Shown piece after piece: positions 15,789 through 24,456 of a stretch of DNA of 41,566 nucleotides. The notes under the pieces are model-generated. The model ran no database searches. It saw nothing but the letters and a program-made list of their open reading frames with translations, and was not told the origin of the DNA. Position 1 is the stretch's first letter; the number at the start of each line of letters is the position of its first letter. The position numbers and the translations under genes were made by a program. Source of the DNA: Thiothrix sp. (lineage in GTDB: Bacteria > Pseudomonadota > Gammaproteobacteria > Thiotrichales > Thiotrichaceae); NCBI GenBank assembly GCA_011375245.1, contig DRMA01000008.1, positions 1 to 41,566 on the forward strand, written 5' to 3'.

Positions 15789-15801
15789 TGAGAATTTCTC
15801 A
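15789..15801. promoter_or_regulatory. MetR-type operator palindrome
   Basis: TGAGAATTTCTCA is a perfect palindrome of the TGAANNNNNTTCA type recognised by MetR. It overlaps the metR leader; a second, weaker TGAAATGTGAA-like element lies near 15948-15958 closer to metE. Confidence 0.55.
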
Positions 15802-16001
15802 TGGTAACGTTAAAAATCATCATTTTATTTCATTGGTTAAGATAAATACACTGCGATGCTTTTATAACACTATAGAGCCAGATAATAACGTTCACGAATA
15901 AGAAGCCTGTTTAAAAATAATCCACAGAATTTCTGGATTCGTCAATGTGAAATGTGAACGTAATGACCTGAAATCTATATATAACAAGAGATACACGTAT
16001 C

Positions 16002-18284
16002 ATGGTAACAACACATAATCTTGGTTTTCCACGGATTGGTAAAAAACGCGAATTAAAATTCTCAGTAGAAAACTACTGGAGACGAGAAATAACACAAGAT
16101 GCGCTGTTAGACATTGCAGGTCATTTACGTCAACAGCATTGGCAACAACAAGCAATGCTTGATCTTATTCCTGTGGGCGATTTTTCATTTTATGATCAGG
16201 TGCTTGATACTAGCTTTATGGTGGGAAATATCCCTGAGCGTTTGCATAATATTGATGACAATGAAAATGAATTAGATAACTATTTTCGGGTTGCAAGAGG
16301 ACGGGCATTTGCCACAGAAGCGGAATGTTCATGCATTCAAGCAGGAGAAATGACTAAATGGTTTGATACTAATTATCATTATATTGTGCCTGAATTTGAT
16401 AAAAACACAGCATTTTCACTCAATTCACAGCGATTACTAGACCAAGTCGCAGAAGCAAAACAACAAGGAGTTTCTGTAAAACCAGTTATTATTGGCCCTG
16501 TTACTTATTTATGGCTAGGGAAGGCAAAAGATGACACCGATAAGCTAGCATTATTGGATGATCTTATTCTTGTATATGCACAGCTATTCCGCGAACTAGA
16601 GGCAACAGGGGTTGAATGGGTACAAATCGACGAGCCTATTTTAGTGTTAGAACTTCCACAAGCGTGGCAACATGCGTTGAATAAAGCCTATTATGATTTA
16701 CAACGTACGCCACTTAAGTTATTACTCGCAACGTATTTTGGGCAATTACAAGAAAATCTCAAATTAGCGTGTGACTTGCCTGTTGATGGTTTGCATATTG
16801 ATACCATTAACGCACAAGAGGAAGTGGCAAAAATCATTGATTGGTTACCACAATATAAGATCATTTCCTTGGGCGTAGTCAATGGGCGCAATATTTGGAA
16901 AACAGATTTAACGGCAACATTAGCATGGCTAAAACCGTTACATGAACGTCTGCAAGAACGCTTATGGCTTGCCCCTTCGTGTTCATTACTCCATGTCCCC
17001 GTTGATTTGGCGAATGAACAAAAGCTGGACAGTGACATACGTTCATGGTTAGCCTTTGCCTTACAAAAACTCGATGAGATTAATATACTAGCACGCGCAC
17101 TTAATGAAGGTGAGGCAGTGGTTGCTAATGCATTAGAAGAAAACGCGACAGCAATCAAGAGTAGAAAAGCATCTATGCGAGTACATGATCATGTCGTAAA
17201 AGAGCGCCAAGCAGCCATCACTGATGCAATGGGAAATCGTCAGTCTGCTTTTGCACAGCGTGAAAAAATACAAAAAGCAATTTTCAATTTACCACTGTAT
17301 CCAACGACTACTATTGGTTCTTTCCCGCAAACGAGTGAAATTCGCCAAGCTCGACGTGATTTCAAAGCAGGAGAACTGAGTGCAGATGCCTATCAGCTTG
17401 CAATGCAAGCCGAAATTAAACGCTGCGTACATGAACAAGAAAGTTTAGACCTCGATGTTTTTGTTCATGGTGAGCCTGAACGAAATGATATGGTAGAATA
17501 TTTTGGTGAACAATTAACAGGTTACGCCTTTAGCCAATTTGGTTGGGTACAATCTTATGGTTCGCGCTGTGTCAAGCCACCGATTCTTTATGGTGATATT
17601 TCACGACCCCATGCGATGACCGTTGAGTGGATTAACTATGCACAATCACTCACTGATAAGCCAATGAAAGGTATGTTGACAGGGCCTGTCACTATTTTGA
17701 ACTGGTCTTTTGTGCGTGATGATCAACCACGAGCAGAAACTTGCTTACAACTCGCTTTAGCCATTCGTGATGAAGTGCTTGATCTTGAAAAAGCAGGAAT
17801 CCGCATTATCCAAATTGATGAAGCTGCCTTACGTGAAGGCTTGCCATTAAGAAAAGCACAATGGAAAACCTATCTTGATTGGGCTGTGAAAGCCTTTCGT
17901 ATTACTGCCAATGGTGTTGCTGATGAAACGCAAATTCACACTCATATGTGTTATTCCGAATTTAATGACATTATTGCCGCAATTGCAGCGATGGATGCAG
18001 ATGTGATTACCATTGAAACATCACGTTCAGATATGGAGTTGCTGGATGTATTTGATGAATTCCACTATCCAAACGGGATTGGACCAGGTGTTTATGATAT
18101 CCACTCACCCAATATTCCATCCGTCGATTCAATGGTGACACTGATGAAACAAGCTAGCCAACGTATACCTGCGGAGCGTTTGTGGGTGAATCCTGATTGT
18201 GGCTTAAAAACACGCCAATGGGATGAAGTTAAACCTGCGTTGGTTAATATGGTTCGGGCAAGTCAGCAATTAAACGCGCTCTAG
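16002..18284 (+). CDS. metE: Cobalamin-independent methionine synthase MetE
   Basis: The 760-residue enzyme transfers the methyl group of 5-methyltetrahydropteroyl-triglutamate to homocysteine. The N-terminus (THNLGFPRIGKKRELKFSVE) and the GxPxxTTIGSFPQT repeat start near residue 440 show the two barrel halves. The zinc ligands are visible in IHTHMCYSEF (His648, Cys650) and VNPDCGLKTR (Cys733), each seven positions later than in the E. coli enzyme. Full length and intact. ATG 16002 has only a weak AAGAG 12 bases upstream. The presence of metE in a genome with a full-looking cobalamin pathway suggests that methionine synthesis does not depend on B12 supply. Confidence 0.98.
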   Translation: MVTTHNLGFPRIGKKRELKFSVENYWRREITQDALLDIAGHLRQQHWQQQAMLDLIPVGDFSFYDQVLDTSFMVGNIPERLHNIDDNENELDNYFRVARGRAFATEAECSCIQAGEMTKWFDTNYHYIVPEFDKNTAFSLNSQRLLDQVAEAKQQGVSVKPVIIGPVTYLWLGKAKDDTDKLALLDDLILVYAQLFRELEATGVEWVQIDEPILVLELPQAWQHALNKAYYDLQRTPLKLLLATYFGQLQENLKLACDLPVDGLHIDTINAQEEVAKIIDWLPQYKIISLGVVNGRNIWKTDLTATLAWLKPLHERLQERLWLAPSCSLLHVPVDLANEQKLDSDIRSWLAFALQKLDEINILARALNEGEAVVANALEENATAIKSRKASMRVHDHVVKERQAAITDAMGNRQSAFAQREKIQKAIFNLPLYPTTTIGSFPQTSEIRQARRDFKAGELSADAYQLAMQAEIKRCVHEQESLDLDVFVHGEPERNDMVEYFGEQLTGYAFSQFGWVQSYGSRCVKPPILYGDISRPHAMTVEWINYAQSLTDKPMKGMLTGPVTILNWSFVRDDQPRAETCLQLALAIRDEVLDLEKAGIRIIQIDEAALREGLPLRKAQWKTYLDWAVKAFRITANGVADETQIHTHMCYSEFNDIIAAIAAMDADVITIETSRSDMELLDVFDEFHYPNGIGPGVYDIHSPNIPSVDSMVTLMKQASQRIPAERLWVNPDCGLKTRQWDEVKPALVNMVRASQQLNAL

Positions 18285-18312
18285 TTTGTCTTAGCGGAAA
18301 GTTCCTGTGGTC

Positions 18313-19458
18313 TTATTGAATAGCCACAGGATAAGAACCTAAAATCCTTAATAAATCAGCCTGTTGCTCAAGCTCTGCTAACGCAGCTTGTACATTACTA
18401 TCTTGTGCATGTCCATCAATATCAAGGAAAAAAACATACTCCCAATTTGTACTTTGTGAAGGACGTGATTCAATACGACTCATATCCAAACCATATTTTG
18501 CTAATGGCTTTAATAATGCAAATAAAGCCCCTGATTGGTTTTTGGCAGAAATAAGCAATGATGTTTTATCATAGCCACTGGGTAAATTATCGTGCTTAGC
18601 AATCACAATAAAACGTGTTGTATTATTAGCAAGATCTTCGATACGCTGTTGAATAACAGGCACTTGGTATATCTCTGCTGCTTCAATGCTAGAAATAGCG
18701 GCACAGTTTGCATCATTACTCGCCATTTTTGCCGCTTCAGCATTGCTTGCAACAGCGGTTAATAGCGCATTAGGAAGATTGCTTTTTAACCAGTTCTGGC
18801 ACTGTGTCAACGATTGTTGATGGGAGTAAACTTGTGTTACTGATTGCCAATCACGACTTAAAGAAAGTAAGTTTTGATGGATCGGCAATTGGATTTCACC
18901 ACAGATATACAGCGGAGATTTGATGAACCTATCCAGCGTATGCGAAACAATACCGCCTGTTGAGTTCTCAATTGGCACAACACCATAATGTGCACGCCCC
19001 ACTTCAACTTCTTGAAATACATTAGAAATAGATTCTTGTGGTAGGGTCTCAACCCAATCACCAAAATGCTTATGTGTTGCTTTTTGCGTAAAAGTACCTG
19101 CTGGACCAAGATAGGCGATTTTTAAGCATTCTTCCAATGCTAAACAAGACGAAATAATATCGCGGTATATTTTTGTCACTTGTTCGTCACGTAAAGGACC
19201 TTTATTCTCTTCCACCATACGATGCAGTATTTGTGCTTCGCGTTCAGGGCGATAAAAGCAGACTTCTTGCTTTTCTGTCTTACCTTCCTTATTAGCAAGA
19301 TCAGCAAGCTCCTTATCAAGCTCTGCTTTTTTAGCAATAGCCACTTCTTCAGCACATTGAGCGCGTGCATTGAGCAACGTTAATACTTCAGAGTCAATTG
19401 CATCAATGCGGTGTCGAAGTTGTAAAAGTGTATTATTAGCAGCCATTAGTTCTCTCAT
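18313..19458 (-). CDS. pheA: Bifunctional chorismate mutase / prephenate dehydratase PheA
   Basis: The 381-residue P-protein converts chorismate to prephenate and then phenylpyruvate for phenylalanine synthesis. Chorismate mutase occupies about residues 8-105 (LRHRIDAIDSEVLTLLNARA; the FYRPEREAQIL block). Prephenate dehydratase follows (AYLGPAGTFTQKATHKHFG, VPIENSTGGIV, NNTTRFIVI). A C-terminal ACT domain (about 300-375) has GALF and ESRPS motifs for phenylalanine feedback. An insertion of about 20 charged residues (KKAELDKELADLANKEGKTEK, here cited at about 44-64) lengthens the mutase loop. A second ATG at 19446 with GAGAG upstream is an equally good start. It converges with metE; stops are 26 bases apart. 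Confidence 0.95.
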   Translation of the reverse strand: MRELMAANNTLLQLRHRIDAIDSEVLTLLNARAQCAEEVAIAKKAELDKELADLANKEGKTEKQEVCFYRPEREAQILHRMVEENKGPLRDEQVTKIYRDIISSCLALEECLKIAYLGPAGTFTQKATHKHFGDWVETLPQESISNVFQEVEVGRAHYGVVPIENSTGGIVSHTLDRFIKSPLYICGEIQLPIHQNLLSLSRDWQSVTQVYSHQQSLTQCQNWLKSNLPNALLTAVASNAEAAKMASNDANCAAISSIEAAEIYQVPVIQQRIEDLANNTTRFIVIAKHDNLPSGYDKTSLLISAKNQSGALFALLKPLAKYGLDMSRIESRPSQSTNWEYVFFLDIDGHAQDSNVQAALAELEQQADLLRILGSYPVAIQ

Positions 19459-19529
19459 TTTTCATCATTATATAGTCCGATGCACTGATTACTCTTTTCT
19501 ACGCGCTTTGTCAAATTTATAGCTTTTCA

Positions 19530-19558
19530 TTGACTTAATAATCTATTTAATGAATACT
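19530..19558 (+). promoter_or_regulatory. Promoter of the rpsF operon
   Basis: TTGACT (19530-19535) and AATACT (19553-19558) are separated by 17 bases. Transcription would begin near 19565 and give a leader of about 75 bases. Confidence 0.55.
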
Positions 19559-19568
19559 ATCGCGCCTT

Positions 19569-19614
19569 TGGAGGTCTTGACCTTCTCTCCTTGCCTCACC
19601 CTATTTGTGGGAGG
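19569..19614 (+). promoter_or_regulatory. rpsF: rpsF leader hairpins, possible S6:S18 control element
   Basis: Two hairpins stand in the leader: AGGTC-TT-GACCT (about 19572-19583) and a GCCTC/GAGGC stem with an internal A-C mismatch region (about 19592-19614). Bacterial rpsF leaders often carry an S6:S18-binding stem-loop that controls the operon. The position fits, but I cannot confirm the conserved bulge. Confidence 0.4.
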
Positions 19615-19640
19615 CTACTTTAAATCCACAAGGAGTTATA

Positions 19641-20000
19641 ATGAGACACTACGAAGTAGTATTTCTTGTACACCCTGATCAGAGCGAGCAGGTGCCTGCA
19701 ATGATCGACCGTTATAAAAAATTAATTGATGAAGACAAAGGTAGTGTTCATCGCCTTGAAGATTGGGGTCGTCGTCAATTAGCATATCCTATTGTTAAGT
19801 TACATAAAGCGCATTATGTGTTAATGAATATCGAATGTAGCAGTGATGCTTTATCAAAACTAGAAGACTTGTTCCGTTTTAATGATGCTATTTTGCGTAA
19901 TCTAATTATTAAGAAAGATAAAGCGCTGACTAGCTCTTCTTTGCTCAGTAAAGAAAATGTTGATGATAAAGCAAAATCTCATGCGCGAACACGAAATTAA
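19641..20000 (+). CDS. rpsF: 30S ribosomal protein S6
   Basis: A 119-residue S6 protein, which binds 16S rRNA with S18 in the small-subunit platform. MRHYEVVFLVHPDQSEQ, EDWGRRQLAYPIVKLHKAHY and FRFNDAILRNLI are typical S6 blocks. AAGGAG lies 6 bases before ATG 19641; the longer frame from 19605 lacks this support. The C-terminus has a Ser/Lys-rich extension. It is first in the rpsF-rpsR-DUF2232-rplI operon. Confidence 0.97.
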   Translation: MRHYEVVFLVHPDQSEQVPAMIDRYKKLIDEDKGSVHRLEDWGRRQLAYPIVKLHKAHYVLMNIECSSDALSKLEDLFRFNDAILRNLIIKKDKALTSSSLLSKENVDDKAKSHARTRN

Positions 20001-20022
20001 CTAGTTACTAGGAGACACTATA

Positions 20023-20250
20023 ATGGCACGTTATTTTAGACGACAAAAATATTGCCGCTTTACTGCTGAAGGTATTACGGATATTGATTATAAAGATCTT
20101 GATCTTTTGAAAGGTTATATTTCCGAAACAGGAAAAATTGTTCCAAGCCGTATCACTGGCACAAAAGCGAAATACCAACGTCAATTAGCAACAGCAATTA
20201 AACGTGCACGCTTTCTTGCCTTGGTTCCTTATACGGATCAGCATAAGTAA
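20023..20250 (+). CDS. rpsR: 30S ribosomal protein S18
   Basis: A 75-residue S18 protein. RRQKYCRFTAEGITDIDYKD and IVPSRITGTKAKYQRQLATA are invariant-type blocks, followed by IKRARFLALVPYT. It follows rpsF by 22 bases with AGGAG upstream. Partner of S6 in the ribosome. Confidence 0.98.
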   Translation: MARYFRRQKYCRFTAEGITDIDYKDLDLLKGYISETGKIVPSRITGTKAKYQRQLATAIKRARFLALVPYTDQHK

Positions 20251-20270
20251 ACGCAGTCAGGAGAATCAGC

Positions 20271-21149
20271 ATGGCCCGCTTTATTATGGCTGGTCGGTTT
20301 CAAGCGATAGGTTTTGTGATTGTTTTTGCATTATTACCGCTATTGGGGCTTTTTTCCAATGCGGCGATTGCGTTGGTAGCACTGCGAAAAGGCTGGCAGG
20401 AAGGCTTATTGTTAGCCCTGATAGGTAGTATAGCTGTTGCCATTTTTACCTATATTGAACAACATAACTTTACCTTTGGTTTTTTGCTGGCATGTATTCA
20501 ATGGATGCCTATTATATTATTCGCATGGATACTTAGTCAGACAATCTCTTGGGAAACGACGTTACAGGCACTGTTAGGCTTGTCGGTAGTGGTGGTTGTT
20601 GTACTACATATCATCATTCCTGACCCAAGTGTATTCTGGCTGGAGTTGTTGAGCAGTACCATGAATAACGCAGAGGTATCGGCTGAAAATAAAGAAAGCC
20701 TTAAGGTATTAGAACAAGGTTTTGCTGAAATTACCCCACTACTTGCTGGCATTGTTGTTGCTTTGAGCAGCTTGATGATTGCCGTCGCTCTGTTGATGGC
20801 ACGTAACTGGCAAGCACAACTCTACAATCCTGGTGGTTTTGGTGAAGAGTTTCGCGAATTGCGTATTGGTAAGCCTGCGGCATTGATCAGTCTTCTCTTG
20901 GTTGTCATTGCTTTTGTAACAAAAACCCATATTGTGCTGGAATTACTCATATGTAGTGTAGCCATTTTTTTATTTCAAGGCATTGCACTCATACATGCAT
21001 TGGTTAAGTTACATAATATGCATCAGCTTTGGCTCGTCGCTATGTATCTATTACTGGTTTTGTTGAACACTCAAATGGCAATTATGCTCGCGGCAGTAGG
21101 AATAATTGATAGTTTTGCTGATTTTAGACAGCGATTCATCAAACAATAA
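20271..21149 (+). CDS. DUF2232 multi-pass membrane protein
   Basis: A 292-residue, very hydrophobic protein with about eight predicted membrane segments, spaced roughly at residues 10-33, 38-58, 65-88, 95-118, 155-175, 205-225, 230-250 and 257-280. DUF2232 genes between rpsR and rplI are common in gammaproteobacteria, which supports both the family call and the operon. No biochemical role is established; no catalytic motif is apparent. AGGAG lies about 10 bases before ATG 20271. Confidence 0.8.
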   Translation: MARFIMAGRFQAIGFVIVFALLPLLGLFSNAAIALVALRKGWQEGLLLALIGSIAVAIFTYIEQHNFTFGFLLACIQWMPIILFAWILSQTISWETTLQALLGLSVVVVVVLHIIIPDPSVFWLELLSSTMNNAEVSAENKESLKVLEQGFAEITPLLAGIVVALSSLMIAVALLMARNWQAQLYNPGGFGEEFRELRIGKPAALISLLLVVIAFVTKTHIVLELLICSVAIFLFQGIALIHALVKLHNMHQLWLVAMYLLLVLLNTQMAIMLAAVGIIDSFADFRQRFIKQ

Positions 21150-21173
21150 ATATTAAAGATTAAGGTGAAAACG

Positions 21174-21719
21174 ATGGAAGTTATACTTCTTGAAGGAATT
21201 GACAATTTAGGACGCTTAGGTGATGTAGTCAGCGTACGCTCTGGTTATGCGCGTAATTTTTTAGTCCCACAGAAAAAAGCATCAATAGCAACAAAGGCTA
21301 ATCTTGCTGACTTTGAAGAAAAACGCGCTGAGCTTGAAGCTGCTGCTGCTAAGGTAAAAAGCGAAGCTGAAGCACGTCGTGATAGCATTGCAGCAGCACC
21401 AGCGGTTCATATTCAGGCAAATGCAGGGATAGAAGGCAAACTCTTTGGTTCCGTATCTGCCATTGCTATTGCAAAAGCATTCACCACTTTAGGTGTTCCG
21501 CTTGAAACCAATGAAATTCGTATGCCAGAAGGTCCTTTGCATTATATCGGTGAGCATATTATTGATATTCATTTATATGCTGATGTTGATACCACAGTAA
21601 CTGTTATTGTTGAAGCAGATGCTGAATCAGCAGCGCAAGCCTCTTTCTTAAAGAAAGATGAAGAAGAAGAGAATACTGATGGAGAAAGTGAGTATGGTCG
21701 TTATGACTACGACGACTAA
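21174..21719 (+). CDS. rplI: 50S ribosomal protein L9 with acidic C-terminal extension
   Basis: A 181-residue L9. The N-terminal RNA-binding domain (MEVILLEGIDNLGRLGDVVS, GYARNFLVPQKKAS) is joined by the long central helix to a C-terminal domain (GKLFGSVSAIAIAKAF, HYIGEHIIDIHLY). ATG 21174, with AAGGTG seven bases upstream, is preferred to the GTG at 21165. L9 is usually about 148-150 residues; here about 30 extra residues form an acidic tail (DEEEENTDGESEYGRYDYDD). It ends the ribosomal operon, 15 bases downstream of the DUF2232 gene in the longer form. Confidence 0.96.
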   Translation: MEVILLEGIDNLGRLGDVVSVRSGYARNFLVPQKKASIATKANLADFEEKRAELEAAAAKVKSEAEARRDSIAAAPAVHIQANAGIEGKLFGSVSAIAIAKAFTTLGVPLETNEIRMPEGPLHYIGEHIIDIHLYADVDTTVTVIVEADAESAAQASFLKKDEEEENTDGESEYGRYDYDD

Positions 21720-21774
21720 TTGACGTTTTTTGAAAGCTATAATTTTCTAGCTTTCTAGCTTTTTAGCTTTTCTA

Positions 21775-21798
21775 GTTACGAGGCTCCAGCCTCGTAAC
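21775..21798. terminator. Strong hairpin between rplI and argF
   Basis: A perfect 10-bp stem GTTACGAGGC/GCCTCGTAAC with a 4-base loop lies between the convergent ends of rplI and argF. There is no clear T-tract on either side, so it may act as a bidirectional terminator or an RNA 3'-end stabiliser. The preceding bases carry short AGCTTT repeats. Confidence 0.55.
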
Positions 21799-21804
21799 TC
21801 AGTC

Positions 21805-22710
21805 CTAAACAACTAAAAATTCAATCAATGCTTTTTGAGCATGTAAACGATTTTCTGCTTCTTGCCAAACTACACTTTGTTTACCTTCAAGTACCGTTTC
21901 GCTGACCTCTTCGCCACGATGCGCAGGCAAGCAATGCATAAACACAGCATCCTTGTTACCCAATGCCATGAGTTCATCATTGACTTGAAAATCAGCAAAG
22001 GCTATTTCTCGCTTCTGTTGCTCTTCTTCTTGCCCCATACTTGCCCAGACATCCGTAACAACAAGATCCGAATTCAATACAGCTTCTTTTGCATTATGGG
22101 TAAGCGTTATATACTCTGCACGTTGCTCCATTAACACTGCATTTGGCTCATATCCTTTTGGGCAAGCAATATTCAAATGAAAGCTAAATTGCTGAGCCGC
22201 ATTCATCCACGAATGGCACATATTATTACCATCACCGACCCAAGCAACTGTTTTTCCTTCAATACTGCCATGAAGCTCTACATAAGTCATCACATCAGCA
22301 AGTAGCTGACAAGGATGATAGTCGTCAGTTAGTGCATTAATCACTGGAACCTGTGAATATTGAGCAAATTCCTCAACCGTTTCATGGGCAAAAGTGCGGA
22401 TCATAATGATATCAGTCATACTCGAAATAACCCGAGAAGCGTCTTTAATGGGTTCTCCACGTCCAAGCTGCGTATCTTGTGGTGACAAAAAAAGTGCATG
22501 TCCACCTAGTTGCATCATTCCTGTCTCAAACGACACGCGTGTTCGTGTAGAAGCTTTATCAAAAATCATCGCCAACGTACGCTGTTGCAATGGCGTGTAG
22601 GAGATATTTTTTTTCCAATCTTGTTTAAGCGTAATAGCACGCTGAATCAATGTATTTAGTTCAGATTTCGATAAATCCATTAAGGTTAAAAAGTGTCTTA
22701 CGGTCGTCAT
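21805..22710 (-). CDS. argF: Ornithine carbamoyltransferase ArgF
   Basis: The 301-residue enzyme makes citrulline from ornithine and carbamoyl phosphate. The carbamoyl-phosphate loop STRTR is at residues 54-58, HPCQLLADVMTY and the ornithine-loop HCLPAHRGEEV block (about residues 260-270) are present. Length is standard and no change in key residues is seen. The gene is read in the same direction as argD, from which it is separated by about 450 bases containing an IS-derived remnant. Confidence 0.97.
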   Translation of the reverse strand: MTTVRHFLTLMDLSKSELNTLIQRAITLKQDWKKNISYTPLQQRTLAMIFDKASTRTRVSFETGMMQLGGHALFLSPQDTQLGRGEPIKDASRVISSMTDIIMIRTFAHETVEEFAQYSQVPVINALTDDYHPCQLLADVMTYVELHGSIEGKTVAWVGDGNNMCHSWMNAAQQFSFHLNIACPKGYEPNAVLMEQRAEYITLTHNAKEAVLNSDLVVTDVWASMGQEEEQQKREIAFADFQVNDELMALGNKDAVFMHCLPAHRGEEVSETVLEGKQSVVWQEAENRLHAQKALIEFLVV

Positions 22711-22786
22711 AATAATTTTTCTGGTTTTTTATTTTTTCGGTAAAATCAACAACTAGTCTGCTTTATTATTTTTATTTCTTTTATAA

Positions 22787-23116
22787 GGTTAAAACCACCG
22801 TCTTTCAGACGGTCAGCTTTAGCGATGAAATTAAGTGGTTGTTTTTACGCTAGATAAAAGTAATCTAACCCAGAACAACCCAACTGGTTGATTCCCTTCG
22901 CCAATGTTGTTAATGCTTTTTTGTCTTAGTACACTGACCTGTTGGGGTCTTTTAATACTAAAAAATAGAGCCTTCGACTAAGGAGGTATCCAAGGGTATT
23001 ATGACAAAAACAACGTAGCTCTCAAGGAGCTTAGGCTAATCACCTATTATGTTCTTAAAGAACACTATCTTAAGTTTCACAACCCAAGCCACCCACTTCA
23101 GTGGGTGGTAGTTGAC
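22787..23116 (+). mobile_element. IS200/IS605-type remnant: both end hairpins, no transposase genes
   Basis: The left end holds the hairpin ACCGTCT-TTC-AGACGGT (22797-22813). The right end holds CCACCCAC-TTCA-GTGGGTGG (23089-23108) followed by TAGTTGAC, the right-end form common in TnpB-carrying IS200/IS605 elements. The roughly 275 bases between the hairpins are closed in all frames and contain no tnpA or tnpB. Structured bits such as AGCTC-TCAAG-GAGCT (about 23016-23030) precede the right end, where TnpB elements encode their guide (omega) RNA. This is best read as a deletion derivative lying between argD and argF. Confidence 0.75.
22925..23116 (+). ncRNA. Possible omega-RNA (TnpB guide scaffold) relic
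   Basis: In TnpB elements the 3' part of the element is transcribed into a guide RNA ending at the right-end boundary. Here the last 190 bases keep a right end and several short stems (CGACTAAGGAGG-region, AGCTC/GAGCT). If intact, the RNA would need a TnpB supplied from elsewhere in the genome. Call rests on position and structure only. Confidence 0.3.
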
Positions 23117-23156
23117 AATCTTAACGCCAACACTTGCTCTTGACTCATTTTTTTCA

Positions 23157-24320
23157 TCATATTGTATCGACTAATTCAATAACAGTTGCAATTATCTGAT
23201 CAGCTTGTTGTTGATCAATCACAAGCGGTGGTAATAAACGAATCACCTTGCCAGCCGTTACATTAATCAGTACGCCTTTTTCAAGCGCTTGTTTCACTAA
23301 ACCAGTACATTCTTCAGTTAACTCAATACCAATCATTAAGCCCTTACCACGAATATGCTCCACTTGTGGTTGACCTAATTGTGCTTTAAACTGTTGAAGA
23401 AGATAATTGCCTTGTTTTTGTGCCTGCTGACAAAGATCGTGTTGTTCCATAATATCAATCACGGTTAATGCTGCACGACAAGCCAGTGGATTACCACCAA
23501 ACGTAGAACCATGTGTACCAGCTGTTAAAATACCAGCGGCTTTTTCCCCAGCAATACACGCCCCAATCGGTACACCATTCCCTAATGCCTTTGCCAAGGT
23601 CATTACATCGGGCTTAATCGTCGTATGTTGGAATGCAAACCATTTCCCTGTTCTTCCCATGCCTGTTTGAATTTCATCCAGCATCATCAACCAATTATAC
23701 TGATTACATAACTCACGTATTGTAGCAAGGTAGTGTTCATCAGGTATATTAACGCCTCCCTCACCCTGAATAGGTTCAACTAATACAGCTACAACATTAG
23801 GGTGATTTTTAGCAACTGTCTTAATTGCCTCAATATCATTGTAAGGTACTTGAATAAAACCACTCACCAATGGCTCAAAACCCTCCTTGATTTTTTCATT
23901 ACCTGTTGCTGAAAGCGTTGCAAGCGTACGCCCATGAAAGCTTCCCGAGACAACAATAATTTCAGGATTAACAATGTTATTTTGACTGGCATAACGTCGA
24001 GCAAGTTTAATAGCAGCTTCATTGGCTTCTGCCCCTGAATTGCTAAAAAAAACCTCTTTTAATCCTGATAACTGACAGAGCTTTTCACCAAGACGCTGCT
24101 GTAAATCAAGCTGGTAGAGATTAGACGTATGCACCAATTTTTTGGCCTGATCATAAATAGCCTCTGCAATATCAGGGTGCGCATGTCCTACACTGCACAC
24201 CGCAATACCTGCGATGGCATCAAGGTATTGTTTTCCATTAGCATCCCAAAGATACGCACCTTCTCCGCGCTCAAAGGTAACAGGAAGCCGTGAATAGGTT
24301 GGCATAAGCGAGTCCGCCAT
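23157..24320 (-). CDS. argD: Acetylornithine aminotransferase ArgD
   Basis: The 387-residue PLP enzyme catalyses the N-acetylornithine transamination of arginine synthesis (often also N-succinyl-diaminopimelate). Class III aminotransferase motifs are visible: GIAVCSVGHAHP, FFSNSGAEANEAAIKLAR, LMMLDEIQTGMGRTG and the PLP lysine in MTLAKALGNGVP (Lys244), then HGSTFGGNPLACRAA. Length is standard. ATG 24320 starts MADSLMPTYSRLPVTFERGE. It precedes argF in the transcription direction. Confidence 0.95.
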   Translation of the reverse strand: MADSLMPTYSRLPVTFERGEGAYLWDANGKQYLDAIAGIAVCSVGHAHPDIAEAIYDQAKKLVHTSNLYQLDLQQRLGEKLCQLSGLKEVFFSNSGAEANEAAIKLARRYASQNNIVNPEIIVVSGSFHGRTLATLSATGNEKIKEGFEPLVSGFIQVPYNDIEAIKTVAKNHPNVVAVLVEPIQGEGGVNIPDEHYLATIRELCNQYNWLMMLDEIQTGMGRTGKWFAFQHTTIKPDVMTLAKALGNGVPIGACIAGEKAAGILTAGTHGSTFGGNPLACRAALTVIDIMEQHDLCQQAQKQGNYLLQQFKAQLGQPQVEHIRGKGLMIGIELTEECTGLVKQALEKGVLINVTAGKVIRLLPPLVIDQQQADQIIATVIELVDTI

Positions 24321-24326
24321 ATTGAA

Positions 24327-24358
24327 ATCCTTAATAAATGGATAAATGGATAAATGGA
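24327..24358. repeat. Short ATAAATGG tandem repeat before argD
   Basis: The 8-base word ATAAATGG (on the plus strand) occurs three to four times in a row directly upstream of the argD start codon, covering the leader near the ribosome binding site. Such a tract can vary by slippage. Confidence 0.75.
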
Positions 24359-24381
24359 ATATTAAAAAACAAACAAAAAGG

Positions 24382-24456
24382 GAGTTCCCATTGAGCGATT
24401 TTAAAGTTGCTATAAGTATCGTAAAAATAAGCTAGAAATAGCTTATATGGGAATTC
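24382..24456 (-). promoter_or_regulatory. Nested inverted repeats upstream of argD
   Basis: GAGTTCCCAT (24382-24391) pairs with ATGGGAATTC (24447-24456) except for one position. Inside it, ATAAGCTA and TAGCTTAT (24427-24446) form a perfect 8-bp stem with a 4-base loop. On the minus strand this inner stem is followed by a short T run, and T-rich sequence follows the outer arm, so it could end typA transcripts or form a leader of argD. Confidence 0.45.

Noticed and set aside
18304..18330. CCTGTGG/CCACAGG hairpin over the pheA stop codon
   Set aside because: No T-tract on either strand and a 13-base loop; too weak to call a terminator.
22860..23060. TnpB protein fragment inside the IS remnant
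   Set aside because: All frames are broken by several stops and no TnpB motif (zinc finger or RuvC block) could be read.
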